Shown here: one piece after another, positions 17,236 to 26,319 of the stretch
How positions within the stretch are numbered: the first letter of the stretch is position 1
Layout of the letters: each line of letters starts with the position of its first letter
Assembly: GCA_021794275.1 (NCBI GenBank)
Contig: JAJYRD010000065.1
Coordinates: forward strand, 1 to 47,879
From: Pseudomonadota bacterium
Lineage (GTDB): Bacteria > Pseudomonadota > Gammaproteobacteria > Acidiferrobacterales > Acidiferrobacteraceae
Direction: 5' to 3'
DNA length: 47,879 bases
Program-made: the position numbers and the translations under genes
Notes under the pieces: model-generated
The model's input: only the letters and a program-made list of their open reading frames with translations
What the model was told of the DNA's origin: nothing
Databases searched by the model: none

Positions 17236-18198
17236 ATGAAAATACTTCTCGTCAAAACCTCCTCACTGGGTGATGTCGTCCATAACCTCCCCATGCTCAC
17301 GGATATCGTGACGGCGCGACCCGGCATCACGATCGACTGGTTGGTGGAACCCGCCTTCGCCGACATCCCTGCCATGCACCCGGCCGTGAGTTCCGTGATC
17401 CCGGCGGATCTGCGACGCTGGCTGCGAGCGCCCTTCGACCGCCGGACGTGGCGGGATGTCGCGGCGCTACGCGCGAGACTAAGGGGATTGGCGTACGACA
17501 TGATCCTGGACACGCAGGGTCTCGTGAAAAGCGCGGTCGTCGCCCGTTTGGGGCGTGGACCACACTATGGGCCGGACCGCCGGTCGGCGCGAGAACCGTT
17601 GGCAGCGGCCTTCTATGACCACGGCCTCGCCATGAACTGGGATCGGCACGCGGTGTGGCGGAACCGGATGCTGGGCTCGGGCGCCCTGGGCTACCCGCTT
17701 CCCGAGACGCCGCCCGATTATGGCCTGGCCATTCCTGAAGCCGAGGGTCGCGCGATCGAACCCGCGTGCATCGCCTTCCACGCCACGAGCCGCGCCTCGA
17801 AGCTGTGGCCGCAAGGGAACTGGGTAGCGCTCGGCCAGACGCTCCGGCGTCAAGGCTTTCGGATCCTCCTACCCTCCGGCAACGCGCGGGAGCAGGCAGC
17901 CGCCAAGGAGATCGCGCAAGCGATCGGGGACGGCGCACAGGCGCTTGCGCGCACGAGTGTGCGGGCGCTTGCGGACCTGATCGCTTGCGCGCGCATGGCA
18001 GTGGGCGTGGATACGGGGCTGCTGCATCTGGCCGCAGCGCTTGGGCGACCTACGGTCGGCATCTTCTGCGATAGCGACCCGGCCCAGACCGGGGTTCTCG
18101 CCGCCCGCGCCATCAATCTGGGCGGGTTCCAGGCCTCTCCTCGTGTTGATGAGGTCTTGGGCGCGCTCGACCGACTCGGGATCGTACGCGCGGCATGA
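17236..18198 (+). CDS. waaC: LPS heptosyltransferase I
   Basis: GT9 enzyme adding the first heptose to KDO2-lipid A. 320 residues, standard length. MKILLVKTSSLGDVVHNLP is diagnostic of WaaC. IDWLVEPAFADIPAMHPAV and DLQG-like LDTQGLVKSA follow. The C-terminal site shows FHATSRASKLWP, VGVDTGLLHLAAALGRPT and CDSDPAQTG. The stop overlaps the waaA start by 4 bases (ATGA), so the KDO and heptose steps are coupled. Confidence 0.95.
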   Translation: MKILLVKTSSLGDVVHNLPMLTDIVTARPGITIDWLVEPAFADIPAMHPAVSSVIPADLRRWLRAPFDRRTWRDVAALRARLRGLAYDMILDTQGLVKSAVVARLGRGPHYGPDRRSAREPLAAAFYDHGLAMNWDRHAVWRNRMLGSGALGYPLPETPPDYGLAIPEAEGRAIEPACIAFHATSRASKLWPQGNWVALGQTLRRQGFRILLPSGNAREQAAAKEIAQAIGDGAQALARTSVRALADLIACARMAVGVDTGLLHLAAALGRPTVGIFCDSDPAQTGVLAARAINLGGFQASPRVDEVLGALDRLGIVRAA

Positions 18199-19475
18199 TC
18201 TGGTATACGCTCATAACCCGTCTTTTGCTGCCGTTCGCCCTCATACGGCTCTGGTGGCGCTCGCGACATCATCCCGATTACGCCCCACGCTGGCCGGAGC
18301 GCCTGGGGTATAGGTCCGCAGTCGAGGGGGCGCCTGTATGGGTCCACGCGGTATCGGTGGGTGAGACCCGGGCGGCGGCCCCCTTGATCCGGGCGCTGCT
18401 CGAGGACCATCCCGAGATACCGCTGCTCGTCACCACGACGACCCTGACCGGGGCCGCGCAGGTAGCCATGCTTTTCGGGAATAGTGTCGTCCACCGCTTC
18501 GCGCCTTTCGATCTGCCGCGGGCGGTCGCGCGCTTCCTCGATGCGACGCGGCCCCGGGTCGCGGTCATCCTCGAGACCGAGATCTGGCCGCACCTTTTCA
18601 TGGCCCTGCGGGATCGCGACATCCCCCTCTTTCTCGCGAACGTAAGACTCTCGGAACGATCCTACCTCCGCTATCGCCGTGTCGAGGGCTCGATCGCCAA
18701 GATACTCGACATCCCCGCCGTCATCGCCGCCCAGTCGCCCGCGGACGCCACGCGCGTGCGCGCCCTGGGCGCGCCGCCGAAGCGCGTCCATGTGACCGGG
18801 AACATGAAATTCGAGCTGTCGCCGACCGCGGGCCTGCGCGAGGCGGCCCAGGCCCTGCGGCTCGCCTTCGGCGACCGGATCGTGTGGGTCGCGGCGAGCA
18901 CTCACCAAGGGGAGGAGGAGATCGTTCTTAGCGCCTACGCGATTCTAAGCCAGGGCTTGCCCAATCTCCTGCTCGTGCTCGTGCCAAGACACCCAGAACG
19001 CTTCGAATCGGTGGGCAGGCTCGTGCGCGCGCGCGGGATGGCCGCGGTGGAGCGAAGCTCGGGCCGCCCCGTGACCATGGACACGCAAGTCCTGCTGGGA
19101 GACACGATGGGGGAACTCATGTTGTTTTTCGCGGCCGCTGACTGCGCCTTCATAGGCGGCTCGCTCGTCGCCACGGGCGGACATAACCCCATAGAGGCCC
19201 TGGCCTTAGGGGTACCGGTGGTATTCGGCCCTCATATGTTCAATTTCGCGGAGATCGCACGCCTCACGCTTGCGGCGGGAGCAGGGATTCAAGTGGTCGA
19301 CGAGGATGGCCTTATAGCGGCCCTAAGGACCTATCTCGGCGATGCGCCTTCACGAGACACGGCAAGCAAGGCTGGTGAATCACTCGTCCGCGCCCATCAG
19401 GGGGCGCTTCGCCGCACGCTGTCGCTACTGGAACCGCTGCTCAGTCGCCAGACCCGGCCCTTGGCAGATCTCTGA
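18195..19475 (+). CDS. waaA: 3-deoxy-D-manno-octulosonic acid transferase
   Basis: Membrane-associated GT-B enzyme that transfers KDO from CMP-KDO to lipid A precursor. 426 residues. An N-terminal hydrophobic segment (residues ~2-20) anchors it to the inner membrane. Seen: GAPVWVHAVSVGETRAA with the catalytic-base glutamate, TTTTLTGA, ILETEIWPHL, NVRLSERS, GNMKFEL, ASTHQGEEE, GGSLVATGGHNPIEALALG and FGPHMFNF. All are standard WaaA blocks. Whether it adds one or two KDO residues cannot be told. The 3' end overlaps the convergent isochorismatase-like gene by 35 bases. Confidence 0.95.
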   Translation: MIWYTLITRLLLPFALIRLWWRSRHHPDYAPRWPERLGYRSAVEGAPVWVHAVSVGETRAAAPLIRALLEDHPEIPLLVTTTTLTGAAQVAMLFGNSVVHRFAPFDLPRAVARFLDATRPRVAVILETEIWPHLFMALRDRDIPLFLANVRLSERSYLRYRRVEGSIAKILDIPAVIAAQSPADATRVRALGAPPKRVHVTGNMKFELSPTAGLREAAQALRLAFGDRIVWVAASTHQGEEEIVLSAYAILSQGLPNLLLVLVPRHPERFESVGRLVRARGMAAVERSSGRPVTMDTQVLLGDTMGELMLFFAAADCAFIGGSLVATGGHNPIEALALGVPVVFGPHMFNFAEIARLTLAAGAGIQVVDEDGLIAALRTYLGDAPSRDTASKAGESLVRAHQGALRRTLSLLEPLLSRQTRPLADL

Positions 19476-20013
19476 TATCGCGGGCAAGATCCCGAAAGCG
19501 TGGGTGGGTGGCGCCGCGTAACCATTCGAATATCGTCGATTCTATGGACGCAAGCCTGACACCTTCGCGGCTCATGCGCGCGAGCGCCTGGTCACGATCT
19601 TCGCGGCTGCGACTTGCGCAGGCGTCGCTGAGGACGTAGACGTGGCGGCCGCGCGCGTGGAGATCGAGCGCCGTCTGGAGCACACAGACATGGGTCTCGA
19701 TGCCGGCCACCACGATTTGGTCCCGATCACCGTCCAGGGCGTTCGCGATGGCCTGGTCGGCGCAACAGGAGAACGTCATTTTGTCGAGTGGGCGCAGGCC
19801 CTCGGGCAAGGCCGCGGCAAGCTCAGGGACCAGGGGACCTAAGCCCCGGGGGTACTGGCGGGTCACGACGACCGGGATGTCGAGCGCTACGGCAGCGCGC
19901 GCGAGCAAGGCGATGCGCGCGAGGAAATTTGCCGACGACGGCGTCATGGCCGCATGGAGCCTGGTCTGAAGATCGACCAGGAGAAGGAGGCTGCGGCGCG
20001 CCTCGATCAGCAT
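19441..20013 (-). CDS. Isochorismatase-like cysteine hydrolase
   Basis: 190 residues of the cysteine hydrolase superfamily (nicotinamidase, YcaC, isochorismatase-type). The catalytic triad is visible: Asp14 in LLVDLQ, Lys78 in PLDKMTFS and Cys110 in GIETHVCVLQT. The cis-peptide loop VAGIETH is present. Substrate is unknown; the metal-binding DxHxH of nicotinamidase is not seen, so a YcaC-like hydrolase is more likely. It ends within the 3' end of waaA on the opposite strand and lies 3 bases after the rhodanese gene in the same operon. Confidence 0.85.
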   Translation of the reverse strand: MLIEARRSLLLLVDLQTRLHAAMTPSSANFLARIALLARAAVALDIPVVVTRQYPRGLGPLVPELAAALPEGLRPLDKMTFSCCADQAIANALDGDRDQIVVAGIETHVCVLQTALDLHARGRHVYVLSDACASRSREDRDQALARMSREGVRLASIESTIFEWLRGATHPRFRDLARDIRDLPRAGSGD

Positions 20014-20016
20014 GGG

Positions 20017-20334
20017 CTAGTAACGCGCCATGGTCTTGTCGACCTCGCGCGCCCAGGCCTCGATGCCGCCCCGGAGGTTCACGACGTTCTTGAAGCCGTT
20101 ATGCTCGAGAAACTTGCCGACATGAAAACTCCGCACGCCGGTGTGGCAGTAGACGACCACCTCGCGCTCGGGATCGAGATCGTTTATGGTCGTGGGGATC
20201 TGCTGCATGGGCGCGTGCAGAGAGTTGGGGAGGGCGCAGAGATTGCGCTCCCACGGTTCGCGGACATCGAGAAGCACGGGGCTGTCGCCGGCCTTGATCC
20301 GGGCGTCGAGGTCTTGAGCCGAAATCTCACGCAT
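20017..20334 (-). CDS. Single-domain rhodanese-like sulfurtransferase
   Basis: 105 residues, one rhodanese domain. DVREPWERNLCALPNSLHAP matches the family core. The active-site loop YCHTGVRS carries Cys63 followed by a six-residue loop, as in thiosulfate or persulfide-handling members. GGIEAWAREVD is the usual C-terminal helix. It sits between the PCMT-like and isochorismatase-like genes. In many proteobacteria a rhodanese lies between a PCMT-like gene and tolC; tolC is not here. Sulfur acceptor unknown. Confidence 0.9.
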   Translation of the reverse strand: MREISAQDLDARIKAGDSPVLLDVREPWERNLCALPNSLHAPMQQIPTTINDLDPEREVVVYCHTGVRSFHVGKFLEHNGFKNVVNLRGGIEAWAREVDKTMARY

Positions 20335-20351
20335 GACGTCCTAGCCCCGGA

Positions 20352-21017
20352 CTAAAAGTAGAAGCGATCCCGTTGGGGTGCGTTCGTCAACACCGGCACC
20401 TCGGTCTCGAACAGAGAGCGCTCGCTGTAATGATCGGCGTCCTCGCGCACGATGAGGCGCGCCTCCATGGCTGGCGATAGGCCTACGATCACGACCATGC
20501 GGCCCCCCATTGCGAGCGATTCGCGGAAGCTCGGGTCCGGACCCAGGGGCAGGGCACCGCTCACGAGAATGGCGTCATAGGGCGCATGCCGCGGCCAACC
20601 GCGCGCGGCATCCCCCACGTCGAAAAGCACATTGGCGCAGCCCTGCGCCGCCAGCCGCGCAGCGGCGCGCAGTTTGAACTCGGGGACGATCTCGACTGTG
20701 TAGATGGTCCGCGCAAGCCCGCTCATGACTGCGGTGAGGTAGCCGGTTCCGGTGCCCACCTCAAGCACGCGATCCTCGGACTTCAGCGCCAGGGCATTCA
20801 CCAGGCGCGCATCGAGCATCGGCGGGAACATGATCTGGCCGCGGCCTATGGGTACGGCGGCGTCGGCGAATGCCGCGGCGCGCTTGTCCTCAGGCACGAA
20901 GTCCTCGCGCGGGACCGTGCGCAAGCGCTCAAGCAGGCGCTCATCCAGCACCTCGCAGGTGCGGATCTGCTGCGCGACCATGACGGAGCGCGCGACATCC
21001 AGGGGTGTTTGAGACAT
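20352..21017 (-). CDS. Protein-L-isoaspartate O-methyltransferase family protein, atypical
   Basis: 221 residues with the PCMT fold. N-terminal RSVMVAQQIRTCEVLDERLL and EDFVP match the family. The SAM loop is VLEVGTGTGYLTA (residues 84-96). The block that should read GQTIS-P in repair enzymes here reads GQIMFPP (residues 60-66), so the serine/threonine pair at the isoaspartate site is absent. This is typical of the PCMT-like proteins found next to a rhodanese, whose substrate is unproven. I therefore give no symbol. First gene of the minus-strand operon 21017-19441; divergent from thiC. Confidence 0.8.
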   Translation of the reverse strand: MSQTPLDVARSVMVAQQIRTCEVLDERLLERLRTVPREDFVPEDKRAAAFADAAVPIGRGQIMFPPMLDARLVNALALKSEDRVLEVGTGTGYLTAVMSGLARTIYTVEIVPEFKLRAAARLAAQGCANVLFDVGDAARGWPRHAPYDAILVSGALPLGPDPSFRESLAMGGRMVVIVGLSPAMEARLIVREDADHYSERSLFETEVPVLTNAPQRDRFYF

Positions 21018-21054
21018 GGGTAAAGGGAATCCAAAACCTGAATTTCGAGGTTAA

Positions 21055-23025
<1,971 letters not shown>

Positions 23026-23144
23026 ATGGCGGTTGAAGTAGACCGTCCGCGCAGCGGGCTTCATTGGCCTCGCGGCCCGTGGGCGACGCGTCTTATGGCC
23101 CCGGCGCACCGGGCAACGGGGTTCGGGACCGGAGGGTCCGTGGT

Positions 23145-23540
23145 ATGAGCGCGGCTTTTCCGGTTAAGGTGGCGGACGAGCGCGGGAAGTGCGGGACCTG
23201 CCCCTCGATCTGCTGCCGATACATCACGCAGAAGATCCCGACGCCGCGGGCGCGTAGCGACTTTGAGCACCTCCTATGGCAAGTGAGCCACCAAGGCGTG
23301 GAGGTCTACCAGGATGAGGACGGGTGGTTCCTGCTCGTGCAGTCGGCGTGCGCGCACCTCGAAGCCAGCGGGGCGTGCGGCATCTACACCGCGCGGCCGC
23401 CGATCTGCCGCGACTACTCCAACGACTTTTGCGAGCGGGACGAGCCCGCCGAACGCCACTTCCGGGTCCATTTCCGCGACTACGCGGCGCTCCTCGACTA
23501 TTGCCGCAAGCGCTTCAAGACCTGGCCACGTCCGGTTTGA
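23145..23540 (+). CDS. YkgJ-like cysteine-cluster protein
   Basis: 131 residues of the CxxCxxCC (YkgJ/YcgN, UPF0153) family, thought to bind zinc or an iron-sulfur cluster. The N-terminal cluster is CGTCPSICC. Further cysteines lie in SACAHLEASGACGIY and RPPICRDYSNDFCER. The ATG at 23145 was chosen because MSAAFPVKV leads straight into the cluster; the upstream extension is Arg/Gly-rich and unlike the family. The role is not established. It is followed closely by, and may overlap, the SRPBCC gene. Confidence 0.85.
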   Translation: MSAAFPVKVADERGKCGTCPSICCRYITQKIPTPRARSDFEHLLWQVSHQGVEVYQDEDGWFLLVQSACAHLEASGACGIYTARPPICRDYSNDFCERDEPAERHFRVHFRDYAALLDYCRKRFKTWPRPV

Positions 23541-23562
23541 AACGAGCCTCCTCATCGCCCTT

Positions 23563-24099
23563 TTGACGGCGATACAGGCCGTGCCGGCCCATGCCCACGG
23601 GCGCCCGAAGATCGCGGTGTCGGTGCGCGGTGATCACTACCGCATGAGCCTCGACCTCGTCCTGCGCGCACCGCTCCACCGCGTCTGGCACGTCATCGCC
23701 GACTACGCCGACATAAAACGGCTGAACCCGGCGGTGAAGAGCAGCGCGGTCATCCGGCGCGACGGCATCACGCTGATGCGCATGCGCATCAGGAGCTGCG
23801 TCCTCTTCATCTGCTTTCCGGTCACGCAGACCGAAGCCATGACGACCGACGGACACAATTGGGTCCGCGGCGTCATCATCCCAAGGCTTTCCAGTTTCCG
23901 GTCGGGGGACTCGCGCTGGCAACTGCGGACGGTGGCAGGTGGCACCGAGGCCCATTTCAGTGCCTCGCTTACCCCCTCGTTCTACATTCCTCCCGTCATA
24001 GGGCCTTGGATGGTCCGGCGGAAACTGCGCGCCGAGATGCGCGAGACCGCGTCGCGCCTCAAGGCCTGGGTCTACGCGAAAACGCCATATGGAGCATAG
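23563..24099 (+). CDS. SRPBCC (START-like) family protein, probably exported; start uncertain
   Basis: The domain begins at GRPKIAVSVRGDHYRMSLDL and has the polyketide-cyclase-like order APLHRVWHVIADYADIKRLN...WVRGVIIPRLSSF. Such proteins bind hydrophobic ligands; none can be named. It is preceded by a signal-peptide-like stretch SLLIALLTAIQAVPAHA with an AHA cleavage site, but in that frame there is no ATG or GTG before it. TTG 23563 is the only usual codon and leaves out the first hydrophobic residues. TTG-AAA-CGA at 23537 in another frame would supply M-K-R if one base were missing, so a frameshift near the start is possible. The last 42 bases lie inside the left 73-bp repeat. Confidence 0.65.
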   Translation: MTAIQAVPAHAHGRPKIAVSVRGDHYRMSLDLVLRAPLHRVWHVIADYADIKRLNPAVKSSAVIRRDGITLMRMRIRSCVLFICFPVTQTEAMTTDGHNWVRGVIIPRLSSFRSGDSRWQLRTVAGGTEAHFSASLTPSFYIPPVIGPWMVRRKLRAEMRETASRLKAWVYAKTPYGA

Positions 24100-24130
24100 G
24101 GCCGATAAAGAGCGAGGCGGCGAGCGCGAG
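24058..24130. repeat. 73-bp direct repeat, left copy
   Basis: Identical to 26247-26319 except at one base (24091 G, 26280 A), an offset of 2189 bases. On the plus strand it encodes the C-terminus of the SRPBCC protein; on the minus strand it encodes an RND-transporter tail. Weaker similarity continues about 19 bases to the left and, after a 6-base in-frame indel, about 9 bases to the right. Confidence 0.95.
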
Positions 24131-24166
24131 GCCGCCCATGACCACGATTCCCCGAAGCGCAAGGGG
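24059..24166 (-). pseudogene. RND transporter C-terminal remnant
   Basis: Reading the minus strand straight after the hipA stop codon, and in the same frame, gives about 35 codons that end in LFIGPMLHMAFSRRPRP and a TGA. This is nearly the tail of the intact RND gene (LFIGPMLYMAFSRRPRP). Before it, PLALRGIVVMGGL resembles the last membrane segment of RND proteins but differs from the intact copy, including a two-residue in-frame deletion. There is no start codon. It is a leftover 3' end, not a gene. Confidence 0.75.
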
Positions 24167-25417
24167 CTACGGTTCTAGCGAGGGAAAGGCGTGCTCGCGC
24201 AATAACCCCGCCTGTTGCAGACCATCACGCCACAGCAACAGCATTTTGGTTCCCGTCTTATGATTGTCCGGGTGATTTCGCATAACATCCGCCAAGGCCC
24301 GTGCCGCCGAATGGACGCCCGAGGCGATGGTCTCCAACTCACGGTCCACATGAACGACTCCGCAGAGCGCCCCCAATTGCGCGAAATCTCGAGATTTGAA
24401 CCATCGCTTCGTGTTGCGCCACATAAGGGCCGGAATATCGTGGGTCGTACCGGTCGGCGAGATGGGAGCGTAAGCTGCCATTGTCACCATATCGTAGCAC
24501 GGTGCCAGTCGCACATCATCGCCACCACCTTGCGGGGAATACAGAACACCGAAGTTCTTCAGATGCGCATCGCCATTGCGCAGAATCATCGCCAACGCGT
24601 ACTGCCGGAAGAACTGCTCGAGCGCCGACATGCGCAATGAACCCTCGCAAAAGGCCACGAGCGTCTTGATGATCCGTTCGACCGACCCCGAGAACTTCGC
24701 CGATGACGGGAGCCCCATGAGCGAGGCCATGTCCTCGAAGGCCAAACGGTTGCCGGCCGTGTCCCGGTCGAATCGCCGAACCAAAAGGAGCCGGCCATCC
24801 TCTGAAAGGTGAGTGTCCGCCGTCTCGATGCCACCCTTTTGCGCCGCCAGCATCGAGTAGAACTCGTTCATGGCCATGCCCGGATACTCCGCATCGGGGA
24901 TCTTGATGATCCAGTCCGCAAGAACCATGGTTCCTTGCGGCGGATCGCCGTCTGCTAGGATCTTCGGGTATCCCCCCGACACGCCGGATTGGTGGGCATA
25001 ACGGCGCAACAACTCGGCAACGAAAGCCGGATCTGTACCGTGGTGCAGCAACGACGAAAAATCCACGGCATCGCGTGCTTGGTCCGGGGAGGCTCCCTCC
25101 GGCACGACGGAAATGGCCCCAATCAGGTGAGCTCCGACAACAGACAAGACCGCCATGTCGCCTGCGGCGTGAACCCTTTTTAGCAGGCCCCGCTCGATGG
25201 TGGTGCGCAAGGGCCCTTCCGGCAGACTGACCTGAAAGACGGGGAATAGATAAGGAGCCACATAGGGGGCCGACCGCATGGGCATGGTCAGTGAGACGGG
25301 AAACCCTGTCTCGCGGTACGTAAACCGGTATTCTCGAGGCGAGGGCTGCTCTAAGAGCCCCGAAAGCTTCCCGTCGGCGTACACGTCAAGGCGCACGGCT
25401 CCCTCCGTCGCCGTCAT
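24167..25417 (-). CDS. hipA: HipA-family serine/threonine kinase toxin
   Basis: 416 residues from the ATG at 25417, chosen because VRLDVYADGKLSGLLEQ matches the HipA N-subdomain and the longer reading lies in hipB. Seen: the N-terminal Couple_hipA domain (residues ~5-105), a Gly/Ser loop SGVSGGYPKI (144-153) at the site of the regulatory phospho-loop, VRRFDRD, catalytic NGDAHLKNFG with Asp283, and the metal-binding CYDMVTM with Asp309. E. coli HipA phosphorylates glutamyl-tRNA synthetase and causes persistence; the target here is unknown. It overlaps hipB by 32 bases. Base composition is less GC-rich than its neighbours and it sits between direct repeats, which suggests acquisition. Confidence 0.87.
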   Translation of the reverse strand: MTATEGAVRLDVYADGKLSGLLEQPSPREYRFTYRETGFPVSLTMPMRSAPYVAPYLFPVFQVSLPEGPLRTTIERGLLKRVHAAGDMAVLSVVGAHLIGAISVVPEGASPDQARDAVDFSSLLHHGTDPAFVAELLRRYAHQSGVSGGYPKILADGDPPQGTMVLADWIIKIPDAEYPGMAMNEFYSMLAAQKGGIETADTHLSEDGRLLLVRRFDRDTAGNRLAFEDMASLMGLPSSAKFSGSVERIIKTLVAFCEGSLRMSALEQFFRQYALAMILRNGDAHLKNFGVLYSPQGGGDDVRLAPCYDMVTMAAYAPISPTGTTHDIPALMWRNTKRWFKSRDFAQLGALCGVVHVDRELETIASGVHSAARALADVMRNHPDNHKTGTKMLLLWRDGLQQAGLLREHAFPSLEP

Positions 25418-25817
25418 CGCTAGCCTGCCCCGTGGGAATTTGCTCTCCAGGTGCCGGCTCGTCGCCCTTTCCCTCGAAGGATGCCGCGTCTTCTTTGCTG
25501 GGCGGAAACCGATTGACCGATCGGCGACCGTGGCGGACCCGCCGACGCGGCTCGCTTGGCGGGCTGTCCTCCTCCCACATATTCTGCTGCAGCAACTCAT
25601 CGAGCGTAGGCTTCGATACTGGAGTCAACGTAATCGTAAGGCCGAGGATATCCGCCACCCGCTCAAGCAGGGACAGCGACACCGCCCCTCGTTGAGTCGG
25701 GGACTCAAGCACCGAGATCGTCTTGCGTGTCACATGCGCCTTGTCCGCCAGCTGTTGCTGGGTCAGGTGCAACGCGATGCGCTGGCGCCGAATTTGATTA
25801 GGCCATTCTGTGTCCAT
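25386..25817 (-). CDS. hipB: HipB-like XRE-family antitoxin/repressor
   Basis: 143 residues. Residues ~8-62 form an XRE helix-turn-helix: IRRQRIALHLTQQQLADKAH, then VTRKTISVLE and LSLLERVADILGL. This is followed by an unusually long, charged and probably disordered tail (residues ~75-143, rich in Pro, Arg, Glu and Asp); E. coli HipB is only 88 residues. HipB binds HipA and represses the operon. An AT-rich repeated element lies right at its start codon. The tail encodes, in another frame, the start of hipA. Confidence 0.87.
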   Translation of the reverse strand: MDTEWPNQIRRQRIALHLTQQQLADKAHVTRKTISVLESPTQRGAVSLSLLERVADILGLTITLTPVSKPTLDELLQQNMWEEDSPPSEPRRRVRHGRRSVNRFPPSKEDAASFEGKGDEPAPGEQIPTGQASDDGDGGSRAP

Positions 25818-25860
25818 AACGTAACTTATTATGTATCATTATCTTATTAAGTACATATAA
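25815..25860 (-). promoter_or_regulatory. Putative hipBA promoter/operator
   Basis: A very AT-rich block at and upstream of the hipB ATG in an otherwise GC-rich region. CTTATTATGTA (25825-25835) and CTTATTAAGTA (25843-25853) form a direct repeat with an 18-base period. CATAA (25815-25819) and TTATG (25829-25833) form an inverted pair. Autoregulation by HipB-HipA is known for the family; this placement is inference. Confidence 0.55.
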
Positions 25861-26246
25861 CTGAACGGTACGCGTGCCATTATGTACCGCATGGAGCCAT
25901 CCTGCAGCCGCCCTGGTAGCACCGCATCATGCCTCGGCCGGGATCGCCGCCCCTGTCGCGTTGTTGGAAACGGCATCCGCACGATACTGTCCTATCGCCG
26001 CACTCGCGGCGACCTCGCCGGCGATCAGCGTGAGCCTGGTGCCGACCCACAGGTCCATGATCTCGCGGCACCATCCTGCATGCATGCGCGGAACCTGCTT
26101 ATACCCATGGGCTGCGTATTCTGGCGAACGCAATAGGGGCCTTTCTATTACATCCTCGGCGTTTCTTACTGATTATTTGCCGCTCCCAACGAAAGTGCTG
26201 CACGCACGCGCCCCGATGGCGTAAGAGGCGCGAGGCCGCCTCCCAT
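25818..26246. other. Non-coding stretch between hipB and the right repeat
   Basis: Holds the hipBA control region at its left end. No confident gene. A minus-strand reading at 25927-26133 (68 codons) has protein-like composition (IMDLWVGTRLTLIAGEVAA) but no recognised family or ribosome site. Just before the right repeat, 26228-26246 resembles the SRPBCC 3' end with several changes (REAASH against RETASR), so a second, decayed SRPBCC tail lies there. Confidence 0.5.
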
Positions 26247-26319
26247 CTCAAGGCCTGGGTCTACGCGAAAACGCCATATAGAGCATAGGGCCGATAAAGA
26301 GCGAGGCGGCGAGCGCGAG
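26247..26319. repeat. 73-bp direct repeat, right copy
   Basis: Matches 24058-24130 with one mismatch. Here the minus strand is the true C-terminus of the intact RND gene, whose stop is at 26248-26250. On the plus strand it repeats the last codons of the SRPBCC gene. The two copies bracket the hipBA segment. Confidence 0.95.

Noticed and set aside
25874-26224. 116-codon plus-strand reading between hipB and the right repeat
   Set aside because: No family resemblance or ribosome site. It ends in the decayed region just before the repeat.
24058-26319. Transposon or integron carrying hipBA
   Set aside because: No transposase, integrase or terminal inverted repeats were found; the flanking repeats are gene ends rather than short target-site duplications.
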